A stretch of DNA of 64,000 nucleotides from Chaetoceros tenuissimus (taxonomy: Eukaryota > Bacillariophyta > Thalassiosirophyceae > Chaetocerotales > Chaetocerotaceae). The notes below the pieces were generated by a model. That model was not told the origin of the DNA, did no database searches, and saw only the letters and a program-made list of their open reading frames with translations. Positions 39,919 through 51,947 of this stretch are shown one piece after another; position 1 is the stretch's first letter; every line of letters starts with the position of its first letter. The position numbers and the translations under genes are program-made. Location: positions 744,001 to 808,000 of the forward strand of contig BLLK01000051.1 of NCBI GenBank assembly GCA_021927905.1, written 5' to 3'.

Positions 39919-41695
39919 TTACTTGCGAAGATTCTTTCGCCCCTTATTCGACTTGGGCTTTTTCCCACCCTCAAAAATCATTTTGGGTACCACCGCATGA
40001 ACTCCCCAGTTACCATCTACCAATTGAGTCATTGCAAAGTCAATACCTTGAGTAATGACAGTAGTTGCTTCAATCTCCGTGAGTCCCCAGCGTGCCATGA
40101 CGAACTTGCGGGTCTGAGTGTAGCAGTTTTTCATGGCCTTATCGATACTCGAATTACTGTAAATATCTCCTGGGTTTTCAGCGTAAGTCTCAAGATAGTT
40201 TGTCTCTGTAAAACCATGAACGATGTATTCGGTATCAGTTTCTCCAAGAGGGAAATCGATAACTTCATGCCAATCCTCAAAATCTGCAGCTTTGATAGCT
40301 GTGATCTTGAAGTCACCCGTAATGGAGGTCTCGATTCCAGTTCCATCAAGCTCAGAATCTCCTTGAGCTGTATGGGCATCTCCCATAGATAAAAGAGCAC
40401 CTTGTACAGCAACAGGGTAATACATTGTCATTCCCTTCCCAATGCGTTTGTTATCAAGATTTCCTCCAGTGACCATTGGAGGAATAGAGTCAACTGCATC
40501 GTGTGATGCTGGAGGTAACCCCATGCAACCAATATGATAGTTGATTGGGATCTTCGCAGGAAATGGGTCGTCATAATATGTGATTGGATCACTCTTGGTC
40601 CATCCTTGATCAGCAACTATCGCAAAAATAACATGAATGAAAATTAATTTGATGAATGAAAAGTAAATAAAGCAAATCTCAAGCTCACCTTCACTGGATG
40701 GTACAGTATCTCCATGCGCGTCATGAGGAACACAAGTTCCCTAACATAAATCAAAAACATGATTGAAAATAAGAAAAAACATATCACAATGTATCAAATT
40801 GTTGAAAGATCAAAGATCATAAGTTCATATCACAATGTATCAAATTGTTGAAAGATCAAAGATCATAAGTTCACTCACCGGGTATGCGATAAAATCTCTG
40901 AGCACACCCTGGGGGTCGGTAATCTTGGGCCACTCAAACTGATAAGAAGGGATAGCATAGTCTCCTTCAATTTCATAGATAGTGATGACTTCGTCATTCT
41001 TATCTGGAGTTCCAGAGAAACTGCCGGAGTAGAAAGGCTCACCATTTACCTTATTGACTCTTGCTTGAAATCCCCACCTTTTCAATGAAGTATTTCATAC
41101 TGGACGTTAGTTATTATCCCAAATCTCTCAATTCATATTTCGTTATGCAGAGACAAATAAAACTTACCACGCAGCAGCGTTACTACCATAGGTTTTCCCA
41201 TCCGGATTCTTTCTTGGATAGAGATCCTTAATTTCTACCTTGAGAATATCGCCAGGTTCAGCGTCATTTACGTAGATAGGACCTGTGAGCACATGAACTC
41301 CGTCTCCTCCACCTGTAGCACCGCGAAAATCTTCGCCTTTGCCATCTTCATCCCAAGAGAAGACACTCTCCATGCCTGGGTCGCCACTGATCATCTTATC
41401 CCAGTCATCACAAGCGTGATGTGTGGCCATCTCAACAGTAACTGTGGTACCTGAGTCAATGTAGATCACTATTTCAAAGGTACAAAAATGAATACTGAGA
41501 ATAGGCGTAGTGAAATGGACCATTTAAGGTTATGTGTGATTGATTCTTACCTGGTGCCTCGTTCTTAGAGAAGTAACCCCAATGAACGGTTTCATTCGAA
41601 AGAGCAATATACTCCTTCTTTTTCTTCTTTGCAGCCACATCTGAAGAAAGAGATAGAAGTGTCACGAGTGTGAGAAAGTTGAAGCGAAGATTCAT
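39919..41695 (-). CDS. Acetamidase/formamidase family amidohydrolase, secretory signal
   Basis: Five exons: 41695-41551, 41468-41168, 41077-40879, 40740-40689, 40616-39919; all GT-AG and phase-consistent, giving 464 aa. Residues 1-22 are a signal peptide (MNLRFNFLTLVTLLSLSSDV). The mature part has the FmdA/AmdA beta-rich fold with VHVLTGPIYVNDAEPGDILK, YHIGCMGLPPAS and MGDAHTAQGDSELDGTGIET, the family hallmarks including the catalytic-site GDxHxxQGdGE-like stretch. Such enzymes release ammonia from formamide or short amides. An external or endomembrane role in nitrogen scavenging is inferred. The C-terminus is Lys-rich. Confidence 0.85.
40781..40872. repeat. Perfect 46-bp tandem duplication in a formamidase intron
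   Basis: Units at 40781-40826 and 40827-40872, lying just inside the splice donor (40877-40878) of the third intron. Confidence 0.9.
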
Positions 41696-44600
41696 TTTAA
41701 TGTGTAGATCTAGTTTATGATAAAGTGAAAAATCACTGTTTCAAAATGAAAGCGCTGGTTTTATGTGAGTGCAGGTGAGTATAAAACATGAAAAGATACA
41801 CTTTTCAAAGATATTCTTGGTCCGCATTTTTATGTCTGCATCAAAAATGAAACAACTACCCAAGAAAATGTGGCATTTTTGATAAAAGAATTTTCGCTAG
41901 GCTTCGATTTGATTCCAAAAAGCTTTGCACGTGCAACAATGAGTATCGCTGTCAGACCGGCGTTTAGGGAAAAAAGAATTATATGAATTTTTAGGCAATT
42001 TTTCGATTTTTCAGCCCCTTTTTCAAAATATTCCGGGTCTTTGGACTTTGCTACGTAGGAAGATGTACCTCGTATGAAAAAATTGAAAATGAGAGGTTCA
42101 TAACCCCAGAAAACAGTTTCAAGTTGGAATCCGATCCGGAGTTTTGACTTTTTCGCAGAGAAATTCCTAGAATTTTCAAAATATTCAGTTTTTAAGAGAT
42201 TGAACCTGAAAAACTCATTCTAATTTTACGTAAAATGCATTCATTTAGATTGAACTAGTTTCAGACAGGATTGCCGCATCAATTTTATGTGATCTATTTA
42301 TTTTCAGTCACTACTATGCATTTGACGAAAGTCAGTTCCATCAATTGACACCTTACACAGGCTTCATTATCACCGCGAAATCTATTGCTCCATTTGTTCT
42401 GATGTATTTTGGGAATATATTATTCTGAAGTTATTTTTAAATCCTATCATTGATAATTTACTATCGTGCTGTACTGTGATGTAGACATGACATTAATACA
42501 GACAATGTTCGTCCACTTACGAAAAGTTTTAGGCACTCGACACAACACATAGCCATTACCATATATTTTCATGAAAAGGATTACTATAACAAATGATATG
42601 GGCAAGGTTTTTGTGTTACGTCAACTGAAATCTTTTGCCAGATATCAACGATCATAGCCAGCAAAAAAAGAGTGAAAAATTTGTTCATCTACTTGTGTGT
42701 TATGATAACTTTTCTGCAATCGAAGGGGGCTGTAAGAGAGGTTCCTATCAGCTATTTCAAAATAAAATAAGAAAATGAATGCTCTTTTCTGTTCATTTTT
42801 TATCATAGAATGAAATCTATTTGCGGTGTGTTGTACGTTATTGTGGTGATGAAGGCCAGTTTCACACGTACGTACGTAGACATACTTAACAAAAAACAAA
42901 AAGTGAGCGACTTTTTGTGTTATGCAGGCTAAAAACATACAGTCCCACTTCAGCTATCGCCAATGAGACGGGTCATTTCATGAAGGTTGGAACATGAATA
43001 AACATGAGCGAGCATGAAAAAACATGAACATAACATGAACTGAAGCTACTTTGATGCCTTTATTCATGCTATATACAATATACTCTAACGATTTAACACA
43101 ACAACCTTATTATTAATACCACGATTAATAGCATGTCAGCGTGATTGGCTATTTGCTTCACAATTGATCATTTTATTGTGGCACATGTTTTCTCATGTTT
43201 TGAATTTAATGTAAAAACATGTGAAATCATGAACTCCATTTCTTATTCTGTAGTAGACCAAATATTATAAACTAAGAACATAATGGAAGAAGCATATATT
43301 AATGAAACATCGATGATTTTATGTCTACTAGGAATACTTATAGCACGAGAAATAAGGCATTCAATTACTCTCTATTTTTTGAATTTTGGTAGAAACATGT
43401 GAAAACATGAAAAAACATGAGAAACATGCGGTCATAGCATGAGAAAACATGAAGAGAACCATGAGAAAACATGAATCGTGTTTCGACCAAAATAGATCAA
43501 AATTTTCTGTTTCCCAGTAAAATGTTTCTCCGATTTCCCGAGTGCAAAAGAACACGAAACAAAAAAGGCTTAAAATCAATAACAAAATCTTTTCCTTACA
43601 AAAGTTATTCAAAGGCAAAGTCGCCAATTATATCTCTTATTTGATTTGGATTATCTTTCTATGCCACAAATTATCTTCCAATTTCTTTTACCATACTTGA
43701 TCTACGAACTTTTTTACTCGTATTAACAAGAAACAAGCACACTTGATTGTTCTCATATAAAGAAAAATGGCAGAGTCCACGACAGACCAAGACAATTGAC
43801 AACTCTGCATATTAAAAGCATAGAGGTTGGGGGCATTGTTTAGCTATGCCTGAGAACAAGGGTGTGAACAAGACCAACTTCAGACAACTAGCTCTGGATC
43901 TCTGGGATTATTTCCAAGAATCTTTGATTCGATTCAAAATACAATAAAAACTTGGAAGAAAAATTCTAAAAGAAGCAGCTGAAGAAGGAGTGGAGTATCT
44001 GTGAAGATAAAGAAGGTAAGCTAAAATTTGAGCATGTTTGAAGTACGTAGATGTTTTCAAAAATCTCACTTTTTAATCTACATTCTGATGTTGAAGAAAA
44101 GCCAATAGAAGTCAACCACCATGCAAGAATATATGGTGATATATATTACATACCAAGGTTCGAAGTAATCCAAAAGTCCAAAAACAAGCGATGTTGGTGA
44201 CGAAGCAACAAGTACCAATGTCCTCTCAAATATAATATTTTGAGAAGCAAGTCATCACTTGCTCCTTAATGTCAGTAGAAGTCTCTACTTTCCATTTGTT
44301 TCAATATCTCTAATCTATTGCATATTCTACATATTTCTTTCAATAAAATATTGATTTCCAATACGAAAACAAATAATTAAAAGTAATGATATTTTCTTGC
44401 CATTTAGTAATGTTTATAGCCAGTTAAGGTAAAAACGCTTGTAATCCCTTTTTCCCTGAAAGCCACCAGCTGTCAGACCAGCTGCTAAGGATTCCATGTT
44501 GTTTGTAGTTTGTAATTCTTCAGTGGAAAAATGAGAACTTCTTTAGTGTCAAAATTTAAAAACATATGAAAGAAAAGAGAAAGGAAAAGGAAGGAACATG

Positions 44601-44802
44601 ACGTAGAGAACAAGTACGACTGAGTCACTCCTTTTAGCCCCGCCACAAAAACTCGAAGAAAATCCAAAATCTTGGTCCGCATTTTTCATGGTCTGCATCA
44701 ATCTAAAAGAATTACAACCACTCATTCGAAGGTCAACTCAATTAGTATTTCACAATGAAAAACTAGTAATAGCCATTCGTATTATAGCAAGAATCACCAA
44801 GT
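41696..44802. other. 3.1-kb gene-free region with short dispersed repeats
   Basis: No credible gene. A 30-32-bp direct repeat (core TCTTGGTCCGCATTTTT) occurs at 41815-41843 and 44670-44701, near both edges. Between about 42980 and 43480 the motif AACATGA and its relatives recur many times on both strands. A 33-codon ORF at 43846-43947 is too short to call. The rest is AT-rich. Confidence 0.5.
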
Positions 44803-46124
44803 ATGCCTCCGCAAAACTTGCCCCTGCTTGTACAGCCTATTGATACGGTAGTCCAGAGAAATGAGAGAGGAGATGACAAGTGCTACGATGGCTCATATTC
44901 AACCTTGTCCTCTACAACAACCATTACTAATCCTACTGAATCTCTTTCTAATGAGTACTATGCTGTGAAATGGTTTTCAGAATGGGAGGGATATGGATGC
45001 GTAGCATTGAAAGATATTGGAAAGCACACAATAATTCACGAAGAGGAACCAATGTTGAAAGCAGAACAAATCACAAATGCATTGGAAAGACATGTAAATG
45101 GAGCACACATGACACCAGAAGATGATAAAAAATACCTTGAGAATGAATGTTGTTTAAAGAAAGAAGACATTGACAAACTCTGGCAACTTCATGATCAACA
45201 CCAAGACAGATATGCAAATGGTAAAAATGAAAAGAGACTGTGGGGTATACTCATGTCAAATACATTTGAAAATGAAGAGAATAATTACCAGCGACGCCTC
45301 TATGTGCAAACATCAAGATTCAATCATAGCTGTTCTCCAAATATTGGATATGATTTCAATAATTGGACGATTAGATTATTTACCACCCGTGATGTGAAGG
45401 CTGGCGATACATTGTGTATCGCTTATTCGGACGTCATTTATTTCTTTCCACGAGAAAAGAGACAAAAGTATTTGCTCAGTGCTATGAAGTTCAAGTGTGC
45501 ATGCTCTGCTTGCTCACCGTTACCTCATGATATAGACGAAAACCAAAGGATACTTGAAAAAAGTGACGAGAATAGAAAACGTCTGAAACAGATTGGAATG
45601 GAATTAAGGGACAGAGTAGAATCTGATCTGTATGATGCTAGTGAGTATTTTTTATTCTTCTTTCTAGTTACTTTCCATTTTATGAAGTTATTTATAGTAT
45701 CAATCTAATCTTGAATTGAAAATCAATAGCATTTTGCATCCATGTGAATGACACCATTAAACGTGTGTCGGCATCAAAGGAAGAAGAAAAGACGAAAGAA
45801 ATAACTGAAACTGAAAAGATTGCACGAAGAGAGCAGCTTATGGAACGAGTTAGATTACGAAAACTTTCCAAGAAAATCCCAATTGGAGAATACGATTTGA
45901 ATCTCATTATGGAATATATACGGATTCTTGAACACGAAAACATCGATCATGATATGATTCCAATTTTTGAATTAGGGTACAAGGTGGCATCTCAAATTGG
46001 ATCTCCATCTACAAGTGAATGGTCTAGTAAATGCTTAAAACTTTGTCAGTTTTCAAAAGGAATAGATCATCCCAAAACTCGTGCCTTTCAGGACAGGATT
46101 GTGAGATTGCCCGGGAAAAAATGA
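44803..46124 (+). CDS. SET-domain protein (SMYD-like)
   Basis: Two exons, 44803-45640 and 45730-46124, joined through an 89-bp GT-AG intron; 410 aa. The SET core is clear: WEGYGCVALKDIGKHTIIHEEE near the start, SRFNHSCSPNIGYDF holding the pseudoknot NHSCxPN motif, then GDTLCIAYSD, and a post-SET-like CACSAC cluster. No MYND zinc finger is visible. SET proteins methylate lysines on histones or other proteins. The C-terminal exon is helical, as in SMYD relatives. Substrate unknown. Confidence 0.82.
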
Positions 46125-46416
46125 TGACATAAATAAGCGTTAAAAAGTCGTTATACATTATAATTCTAAAAATGAATCTTTTCGAATCCTAACGAATCTT
46201 TGTCAAGATGAGGGAATCATTGGGTTGTACGTTCAGTTGTTACATGGTGGGAAGCATTCTGTGGCAAGTAGCAAAGTAAGATAGGAAAGCCAAACAAGCT
46301 GTTAGTGTCTTCAAAGGAAGGAACTTCTACTGACCTTCCATCTCAGGTAGTTCACATCAATCAATGCAGACCACTTGATGTAGGTCTTTTTTATTGACGG
46401 GAAATTGCACGTATCT

Positions 46417-47961
46417 ATGGCTGACAAAAAAGAAATCGGGCCACCTGGAAAGACAGTGCCTGATTTGCTTATGAATGTATATGAAAGCCTTACACAGAAT
46501 AAAAGAAACCAAGATGACGGCCATGAAAGCAAGAAAGCATATACTGAAATACAAGAAGTAAAAAATCGAAATGCTTCAATTCATAGTACGCATGATACCC
46601 ATGTTCGGCGCGAAAATGAGCAAGCCATTGAAAGGCAATCTTCTCATGAAGTACATCAAGAAATTACTAGTAATACAGATATGCAGCTACATTTACATGA
46701 CCCATTGATACAAGAAGTTGCTGCTATGAGCGTTCCAAGTAGCGGAGATTCCATTTCTTCCGCGGATAGACGTTCAAGCATGAACTCATCCAGTTCAAGG
46801 GCCTCCAGATCAAGACGATCGAAGCGATCACTTCGGGAAGAAATTTCAAGTCAGGCTGAATCTTCTACGAAATCAAGGAAGAAGAAAGAGGGTGATAATC
46901 GATGGTCCAAACGTTTCAATTGGCCTGAGAAATTGCATCGCGACTTTGTATCTGCTATATTTGATGTAGGATTGAAGAATTCTTCTCCTTCTTCAATTCT
47001 GGAGAACATGGTTCCTGACGATAAAATCACCACTGAACGCATCAAATCGCACCTTCAAAAGTACAGACTACATCGCATGAAGTCCAAGAAGGAGTTCATG
47101 GAGAGCTTTGAGTCCACCATTGTCCAGATGAAGTCAGGACAGCATGATACTGATCCAACATCTCTTAGCAGTGGTGAGGTTGCAGCTCATCTGGCATTTG
47201 CAACTCTCAACGACCAGGAGGTAGATGACGATGCTAAAGGTGGCATTTTGCAACTTTTGAAGCTCACTGAAGAAGAAATGAAGTCTCCCACCGGTTCCTC
47301 AATGGCATATCTGACAGGATTGTTTCTATCCCTGAAAGAGCAGCTCTATGAGCAACGCAGAAATACAGCTAATACGAAGAAAGGTCAAGGTCAACTTCCC
47401 CCCTCCTATTCGAATAATGTAGGTTTGCCTACGACTACTGCCACATCTGCAACCCTTGCACTTCCACACAATACACCCCATACACTACCTCGAGGTGTGA
47501 GCCAATATCAGCATTCTTCTGAAAATTTTACTGAAGGTGCAATGTATCAGTCAAATAATCATAGGCAGTCTTTCCAAAATCACTATGGCTCTGTTCCATC
47601 CAATCAGGATGCCTCTACAAATGAAGTAGTTCACTCTGCTACAAATACCAATTACAGCCCTTCAGAAGCTACAAGTAATGTTACGACTTTTGAAGAGGGA
47701 AATGCGATGCGACAAGATATGGCACGACAAATGGTCTTCCAAACTAAAATGAGAGAATTAATGAACAATGAAATGGAGAAATACTCTACATCTCCAGCTG
47801 AAGGTACTAAGAATCACACTGATTCTAACATTTTGCAACCGCAGCAATCCATTGATTCAAAAGATAGTAAAAGCACTGACATTCAACAAATGGATATGAA
47901 CTTTCACAGTTATGAGGAAATGCTTGATGATCAACTTTTTGAATTTCTCATGAACGACTAA
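46417..47961 (+). CDS. SHAQKYF-type Myb/GARP transcription factor
   Basis: 514 aa from the ATG at 46417. A single Myb-like domain at about residues 163-217 begins with RFNWPEKLHRDFVSAIFDVG and ends with TTERIKSHLQKYRL, the classic SHLQKYR signature of GARP/type-B response regulator-like plant and diatom factors. A basic Ser/Arg-rich region precedes it. The C-terminal half is Gln/Ser/Asn-rich, consistent with an activation region. No receiver domain is present. It should bind DNA in the nucleus; target genes unknown. Confidence 0.85.
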   Translation: MADKKEIGPPGKTVPDLLMNVYESLTQNKRNQDDGHESKKAYTEIQEVKNRNASIHSTHDTHVRRENEQAIERQSSHEVHQEITSNTDMQLHLHDPLIQEVAAMSVPSSGDSISSADRRSSMNSSSSRASRSRRSKRSLREEISSQAESSTKSRKKKEGDNRWSKRFNWPEKLHRDFVSAIFDVGLKNSSPSSILENMVPDDKITTERIKSHLQKYRLHRMKSKKEFMESFESTIVQMKSGQHDTDPTSLSSGEVAAHLAFATLNDQEVDDDAKGGILQLLKLTEEEMKSPTGSSMAYLTGLFLSLKEQLYEQRRNTANTKKGQGQLPPSYSNNVGLPTTTATSATLALPHNTPHTLPRGVSQYQHSSENFTEGAMYQSNNHRQSFQNHYGSVPSNQDASTNEVVHSATNTNYSPSEATSNVTTFEEGNAMRQDMARQMVFQTKMRELMNNEMEKYSTSPAEGTKNHTDSNILQPQQSIDSKDSKSTDIQQMDMNFHSYEEMLDDQLFEFLMND

Positions 47962-48163
47962 ATACTAGAAGCTAGCTAGCTATGATTATATGTAACGATA
48001 ATACTACGTGTACAACAATAGAAATAAAATAAAGACATAGACAAACTTCTTGCACTTCGACATATTCGTTAATATTTACAAGGGTGATTGCTTGGCATTG
48101 AATTTGAAGATGTCGAAAAACTTTCTTTGTTCTACCTCCATATCTACAACAATATAGTATCCT

Positions 48164-49642
48164 TTATACATCATATGCACTGATGACCTCTTTAAAGCGA
48201 ATCTCGTCAGGGACCATATCATACTTTGCCGTTTCACCAGTTTCACAATAGTGCTTTAAGCACCAACATAATAAGTATGTCTCATGTCCCATATGCTCTT
48301 TCATTGGACCGGTTGCCATGCCTTTTGTCAATGGTAAAAACTTTGGTCTATAAGTATGTGTGATGATCACTTTTGTTAGATTTTCATCCATCATTTCCAT
48401 CTTGAAGACCTTCCCAACATAATCTAAAATATACGGACGATTTTCCTCTTGAATAAATGCAATAGACTTATCATCTGAAACGTCTACAAACTCCTCCCAA
48501 ACATACTCTGGAATGCCCTCTTTTCGAAGTTCCTTATAAAATCCACATTTTCGAACTGCCCCGGCCTTATTACATATATTTCCTCCCTTAAATTCCGTAT
48601 ATTTAACAAATGGATGCCACTTATCACAAGTAGAGAGGTCAAACAAAATTTTCTTCACTTCGCTAACTGGTTTCATGATTTCAATACTGGCAGTTGTTCC
48701 AAATCTAGTCTGCCCTTCAAAATGATCTTTGAGTTTATTTTGTGGTGAGTCTAGATGCAAATCGTAAACATTTTCAATTTCGATAAATTCATAGGGTTTG
48801 GGATAGTCAACAGTATTTGTCGCTATGTTGCCAGTTTCACAATGATATTTTACTGCTTGTGCATACCGGTACACTTGCTCTTTCATATTCTCTTTGAAGA
48901 CTGAAGTTGCCAAAAGTCTAGTGAGCGGTGCAGCTTTCAATGCATATAGAATTGAATACTCAAGTCTCGTATTAAGCTCGTCAATGTCTTCGACTTTCAC
49001 AACGGTACCAAGATAAGAGAACATACTTGGCCGATTATCTTTTTGTGTACAAGTGATTATTTTTTCATCATCAACATGCACAATTTCCTCGTAGATATAT
49101 TCTGGGTTACTTGAGTTTTTGTGAAATATACATTTCCGCACAGCACCCACTCCTGTCGTTTTACTTGGATCCTTATATTCAGTAGCTTCTACATCAGGAT
49201 GATACAAAAAGCAATCAAGTAAATTTTCCAAAAGTAGAGCTTTTACATATTTCGGATCTTTTCGTATTTCAACAGATGTTTGGACACAAAATTTTGGTAA
49301 ATCAGATCCAGTCCAAGATCTCTCTCCTTGTTTATCATCACGCCTTACAAATAAATCCATTACATCTTCATAATATTCATTCTCGTTAAACATCTCCACT
49401 TCTATTTCTATTTGACCTTTTAAAGATCTGAGGAAAGCTGCAACTTCCGTGCTATCACCACCAATAGTTTTTCCATTTATTGATGTGACTATATCTCCTT
49501 CACGTAAACCTGCTTTGTAGGAGATGCCATCAAGAACAATACTCGCAACTTCAATGTTTGATTGATCTGTGGCTTTGAGTGAAACTCCTAGCTTAGACTT
49601 TTGTGCAGGCTTTTCAAGTACAATTGTTTTCGTTTTCTTCAT
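48164..49642 (-). CDS. PDZ protein with two SRPBCC/START-like repeats
   Basis: 492 aa. An N-terminal PDZ domain at about 5-85 (KLGVSLKATD, GLREGDIVTSINGKTI) is followed by two ~150-residue copies of a lipid-binding SRPBCC-like domain (about 118-270 and 310-475). The copies align at VGAVRKCIFHK / AGAVRKCGFYK, YIYEEIVHVDDEKII / YVWEEFVDVSDDKSI, and the endings AVKYHCETG / CLKHYCETGE. PDZ would provide a peptide-docking site, the repeats a hydrophobic ligand pocket. I know no named family with this architecture; ligand unknown. Confidence 0.75.
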   Translation of the reverse strand: MKKTKTIVLEKPAQKSKLGVSLKATDQSNIEVASIVLDGISYKAGLREGDIVTSINGKTIGGDSTEVAAFLRSLKGQIEIEVEMFNENEYYEDVMDLFVRRDDKQGERSWTGSDLPKFCVQTSVEIRKDPKYVKALLLENLLDCFLYHPDVEATEYKDPSKTTGVGAVRKCIFHKNSSNPEYIYEEIVHVDDEKIITCTQKDNRPSMFSYLGTVVKVEDIDELNTRLEYSILYALKAAPLTRLLATSVFKENMKEQVYRYAQAVKYHCETGNIATNTVDYPKPYEFIEIENVYDLHLDSPQNKLKDHFEGQTRFGTTASIEIMKPVSEVKKILFDLSTCDKWHPFVKYTEFKGGNICNKAGAVRKCGFYKELRKEGIPEYVWEEFVDVSDDKSIAFIQEENRPYILDYVGKVFKMEMMDENLTKVIITHTYRPKFLPLTKGMATGPMKEHMGHETYLLCWCLKHYCETGETAKYDMVPDEIRFKEVISAYDV

Positions 49643-49899
49643 TGTGCAATCCTTGAAGGAGGGTACCTATTCTGTAGTTATTGTAGAGATTCCTGGGATT
49701 CACTACAGTTGAAAATTAGAAAGGATGTGTGGAGTAGGTGTGGCACTTTTTTGCTGCTTCTGCCGATCCAACATGCTCCCTTTTGTCAATGTCATCAAAT
49801 TATTAATATCATATGTGACACTGGTATTGCTATTTTAGATACTGTCAATTTTTAAAGTTAAACGATCTGTGGGTATTTTCATTGTTCATCAATTCACCG

Positions 49900-51553
49900 C
49901 TATGATTGTGCAGAGGTTGGAACAAGCGAAGCTTCCAATTTTCTAGCATGTTCTAGTTTTCCAAGCTTTTTGTAACATCTCGACAAGCTTTTCGCACTTA
50001 GTATTGTGGAAGGATGATCTGGTCCAAGTGCAGATATCTTTCTTTGTAGACATTCTGAGTAAAGAGGTTCTGCTTTCTCGTTTTGTCTCCTTTTACTGTA
50101 GTGCGATGCTAAATTATTCAAGCTAATAAATGTTGATGGATTCTCCATGCCAAGTACAGTCTTCCTCTTTTCGAGACATTCAATGAATAATTCTTCGGCT
50201 TTTTCATAATTACCTTGCTTGGAATAAAACAGGGCAATATTATTCATAGTAGTCAATGTCGAAGGATGCGTTTCACCCAGCGAAATACTCTGTTTTTCAA
50301 GGGCTTCGAGATAAAGGTCTTCAGCTTCAGTGAATTTCCCAAGCTCACAATAGAGCAATGATAGATTATTCATATTGATAAAAGTGTCCTGATCAGAGTC
50401 AAACAATTTCCTCCGTATCTTTAGAGATTCTTGCAACAATTCTTCTGCTTCCTTGTACTTTTTCTGCTTCTTATAAACAAGTGCAAGATCATTCATACTA
50501 TCCAAGGTCTCTAGATGCTCCAAAGTCAAAATTATTTTGCGCTTTTCTAAACACTTTAGATGAAAGGATTCTGCCTCTTCGTAGATTGAACATACTCTTC
50601 AAGGTCAGCAAATGATCTGGACCAAGGACTTTAGTTCTCTTCTCTAAACAATCTGTAAAAAATGACTTTGCTAATTCATATTTTCCTTGTCCAACGTAAA
50701 GGCATCCTGCAAGATTCATCAAATTAAGTGCCTCAACAGTATCTTCTTCGGCTTTCTCTAATTCGTCCATTACTACCGTAATTACCCAATCTCGAAGTTG
50801 TTCAAATACCATGGCATTAATGGATGAGAAACCAACTTTGTCTGCAATAACAGAATGAATTCTTTCTTCATCCTCTACTTTAAAGGCCTTGCTCTTTTCT
50901 GCATTGATGACACTAAGCATCTGATTAATCGTTCGTTCTGGATTATCTATACATTCATCAATGAACGACCTTTTCTCCTTTGAACTCATGGCCACTTCAA
51001 ATTTCGCACCTGTTGAATTTGTACAATATGCTTCAAAGATACACCATGCCCTTGTGTAAGGAATAGGATCATTCCAAGGTGCCATGATCATTATGGTATG
51101 TCCCATTTGTTTAATTGCATCTTTGAACGTCGTTGCCCACCATTCATATGGTAAGTCCGTTGCTTTGTGTTGATTATTGGAGACCAAATCGAACCAAACA
51201 ATCTTATCCGGTTCATCTTTGAAATGATCTTTCAATGCATCTAGAACATCGAGGAACTTATATTTCCATGCATGCGATACAAAGACTGTTGCTATATCAA
51301 CAACTCCGTCCAGTTCAGAATCCTTTTTTGCCTGTTCCAGTATCATATCGCAGTAGGAAAGTTCATACTCTTTTGTTTTTGGCATTATGTACTGTGTACA
51401 AACTTCAGTAGTACTCAGGCCTTGTAGAGCCTCTCGACCTCCGCATTCTTTTATAAAGTTATTGAGTAAGTAAGATAGCTTGATCCCATTCTTTGGAAAT
51501 GGAATACTACTTTCACTGTATTCATCAGAAATGAAGTCATCTTTCGAACCAGC
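49900..51553 (-). pseudogene. TIR-like/TPR (kinesin-light-chain-type) protein, frameshifted
   Basis: The main frame (51385-50498) has a TIR-like N-terminal domain (TVFVSHAWKYKFLDVLDAL, IMIMAPWNDPIPYTRAWCIF) and enters TPR repeats. It is open upstream to 51553 without an ATG, and that part (NGIKLSYLLNNFIKECGGRE) looks like a genuine conserved start, so a 5' intron is likely. Near 50590 the reading frame changes: after TLKSMFN the TPR continues in another frame as YEEAESFHLKCLEKRK, with roughly ten residues of the repeat missing, and runs to 49900 as four KLC-type TPRs. A small deletion has broken the gene, or the assembly has an error. Confidence 0.65.
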
Positions 51554-51947
51554 TTATGTTGGCTCTTGAAAACAACAAAATAAGTTCATCAGAAGTAGAT
51601 GATGAGTGGAAGAATATGCTGTATGTGTAGCCTTTTGAGAATGATGTATCTATTACTATGTGGTAAGGTGGTATGGTACCTTTTCTTTTCTTCCTCTCGT
51701 CTCTCATCTATGCTGAAGGTCCGTCATTGCATTTACACGTGCGTACTGAAATAGTATTACAATTCTCAACGGAAGAATATAAGACACCATACCAAGACTT
51801 ACGACGTAAGCAAATCTAAGGCCACAAAACCAAATTTTAAAAAAGGCAAAAAATGCTGAAGTAGGTTGTAGTTTAATGGAGTATTCATGTCACGAGATGA
51901 AGATATCTTTCCTATCTCAATCTTTCATATCTTACTACTGTTCATAA
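51554..51947. other. Intergenic, no gene seen; may hold the 5' exon of the TPR gene
   Basis: About 390 bp. A short first exon of the minus-strand TPR gene could lie here, but I cannot define it. Confidence 0.3.

Noticed and set aside
39832-40392. 186-aa forward ORF
   Set aside because: Antisense to the last formamidase exon, which has clear family motifs.
43846-43947. 33-codon ORF in the gene-free region
   Set aside because: Too short and isolated; no second exon could be defined and no family is recognised.
44150-44175. GGTTCGAA box suggesting a tRNA
   Set aside because: No matching D-arm, anticodon arm or acceptor stem can be drawn upstream.
41815-44701. Direct repeats as ends of an LTR-type element
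   Set aside because: The repeats are only about 30 bp, there is no coding remnant of that class between them, and no flanking duplication was found.
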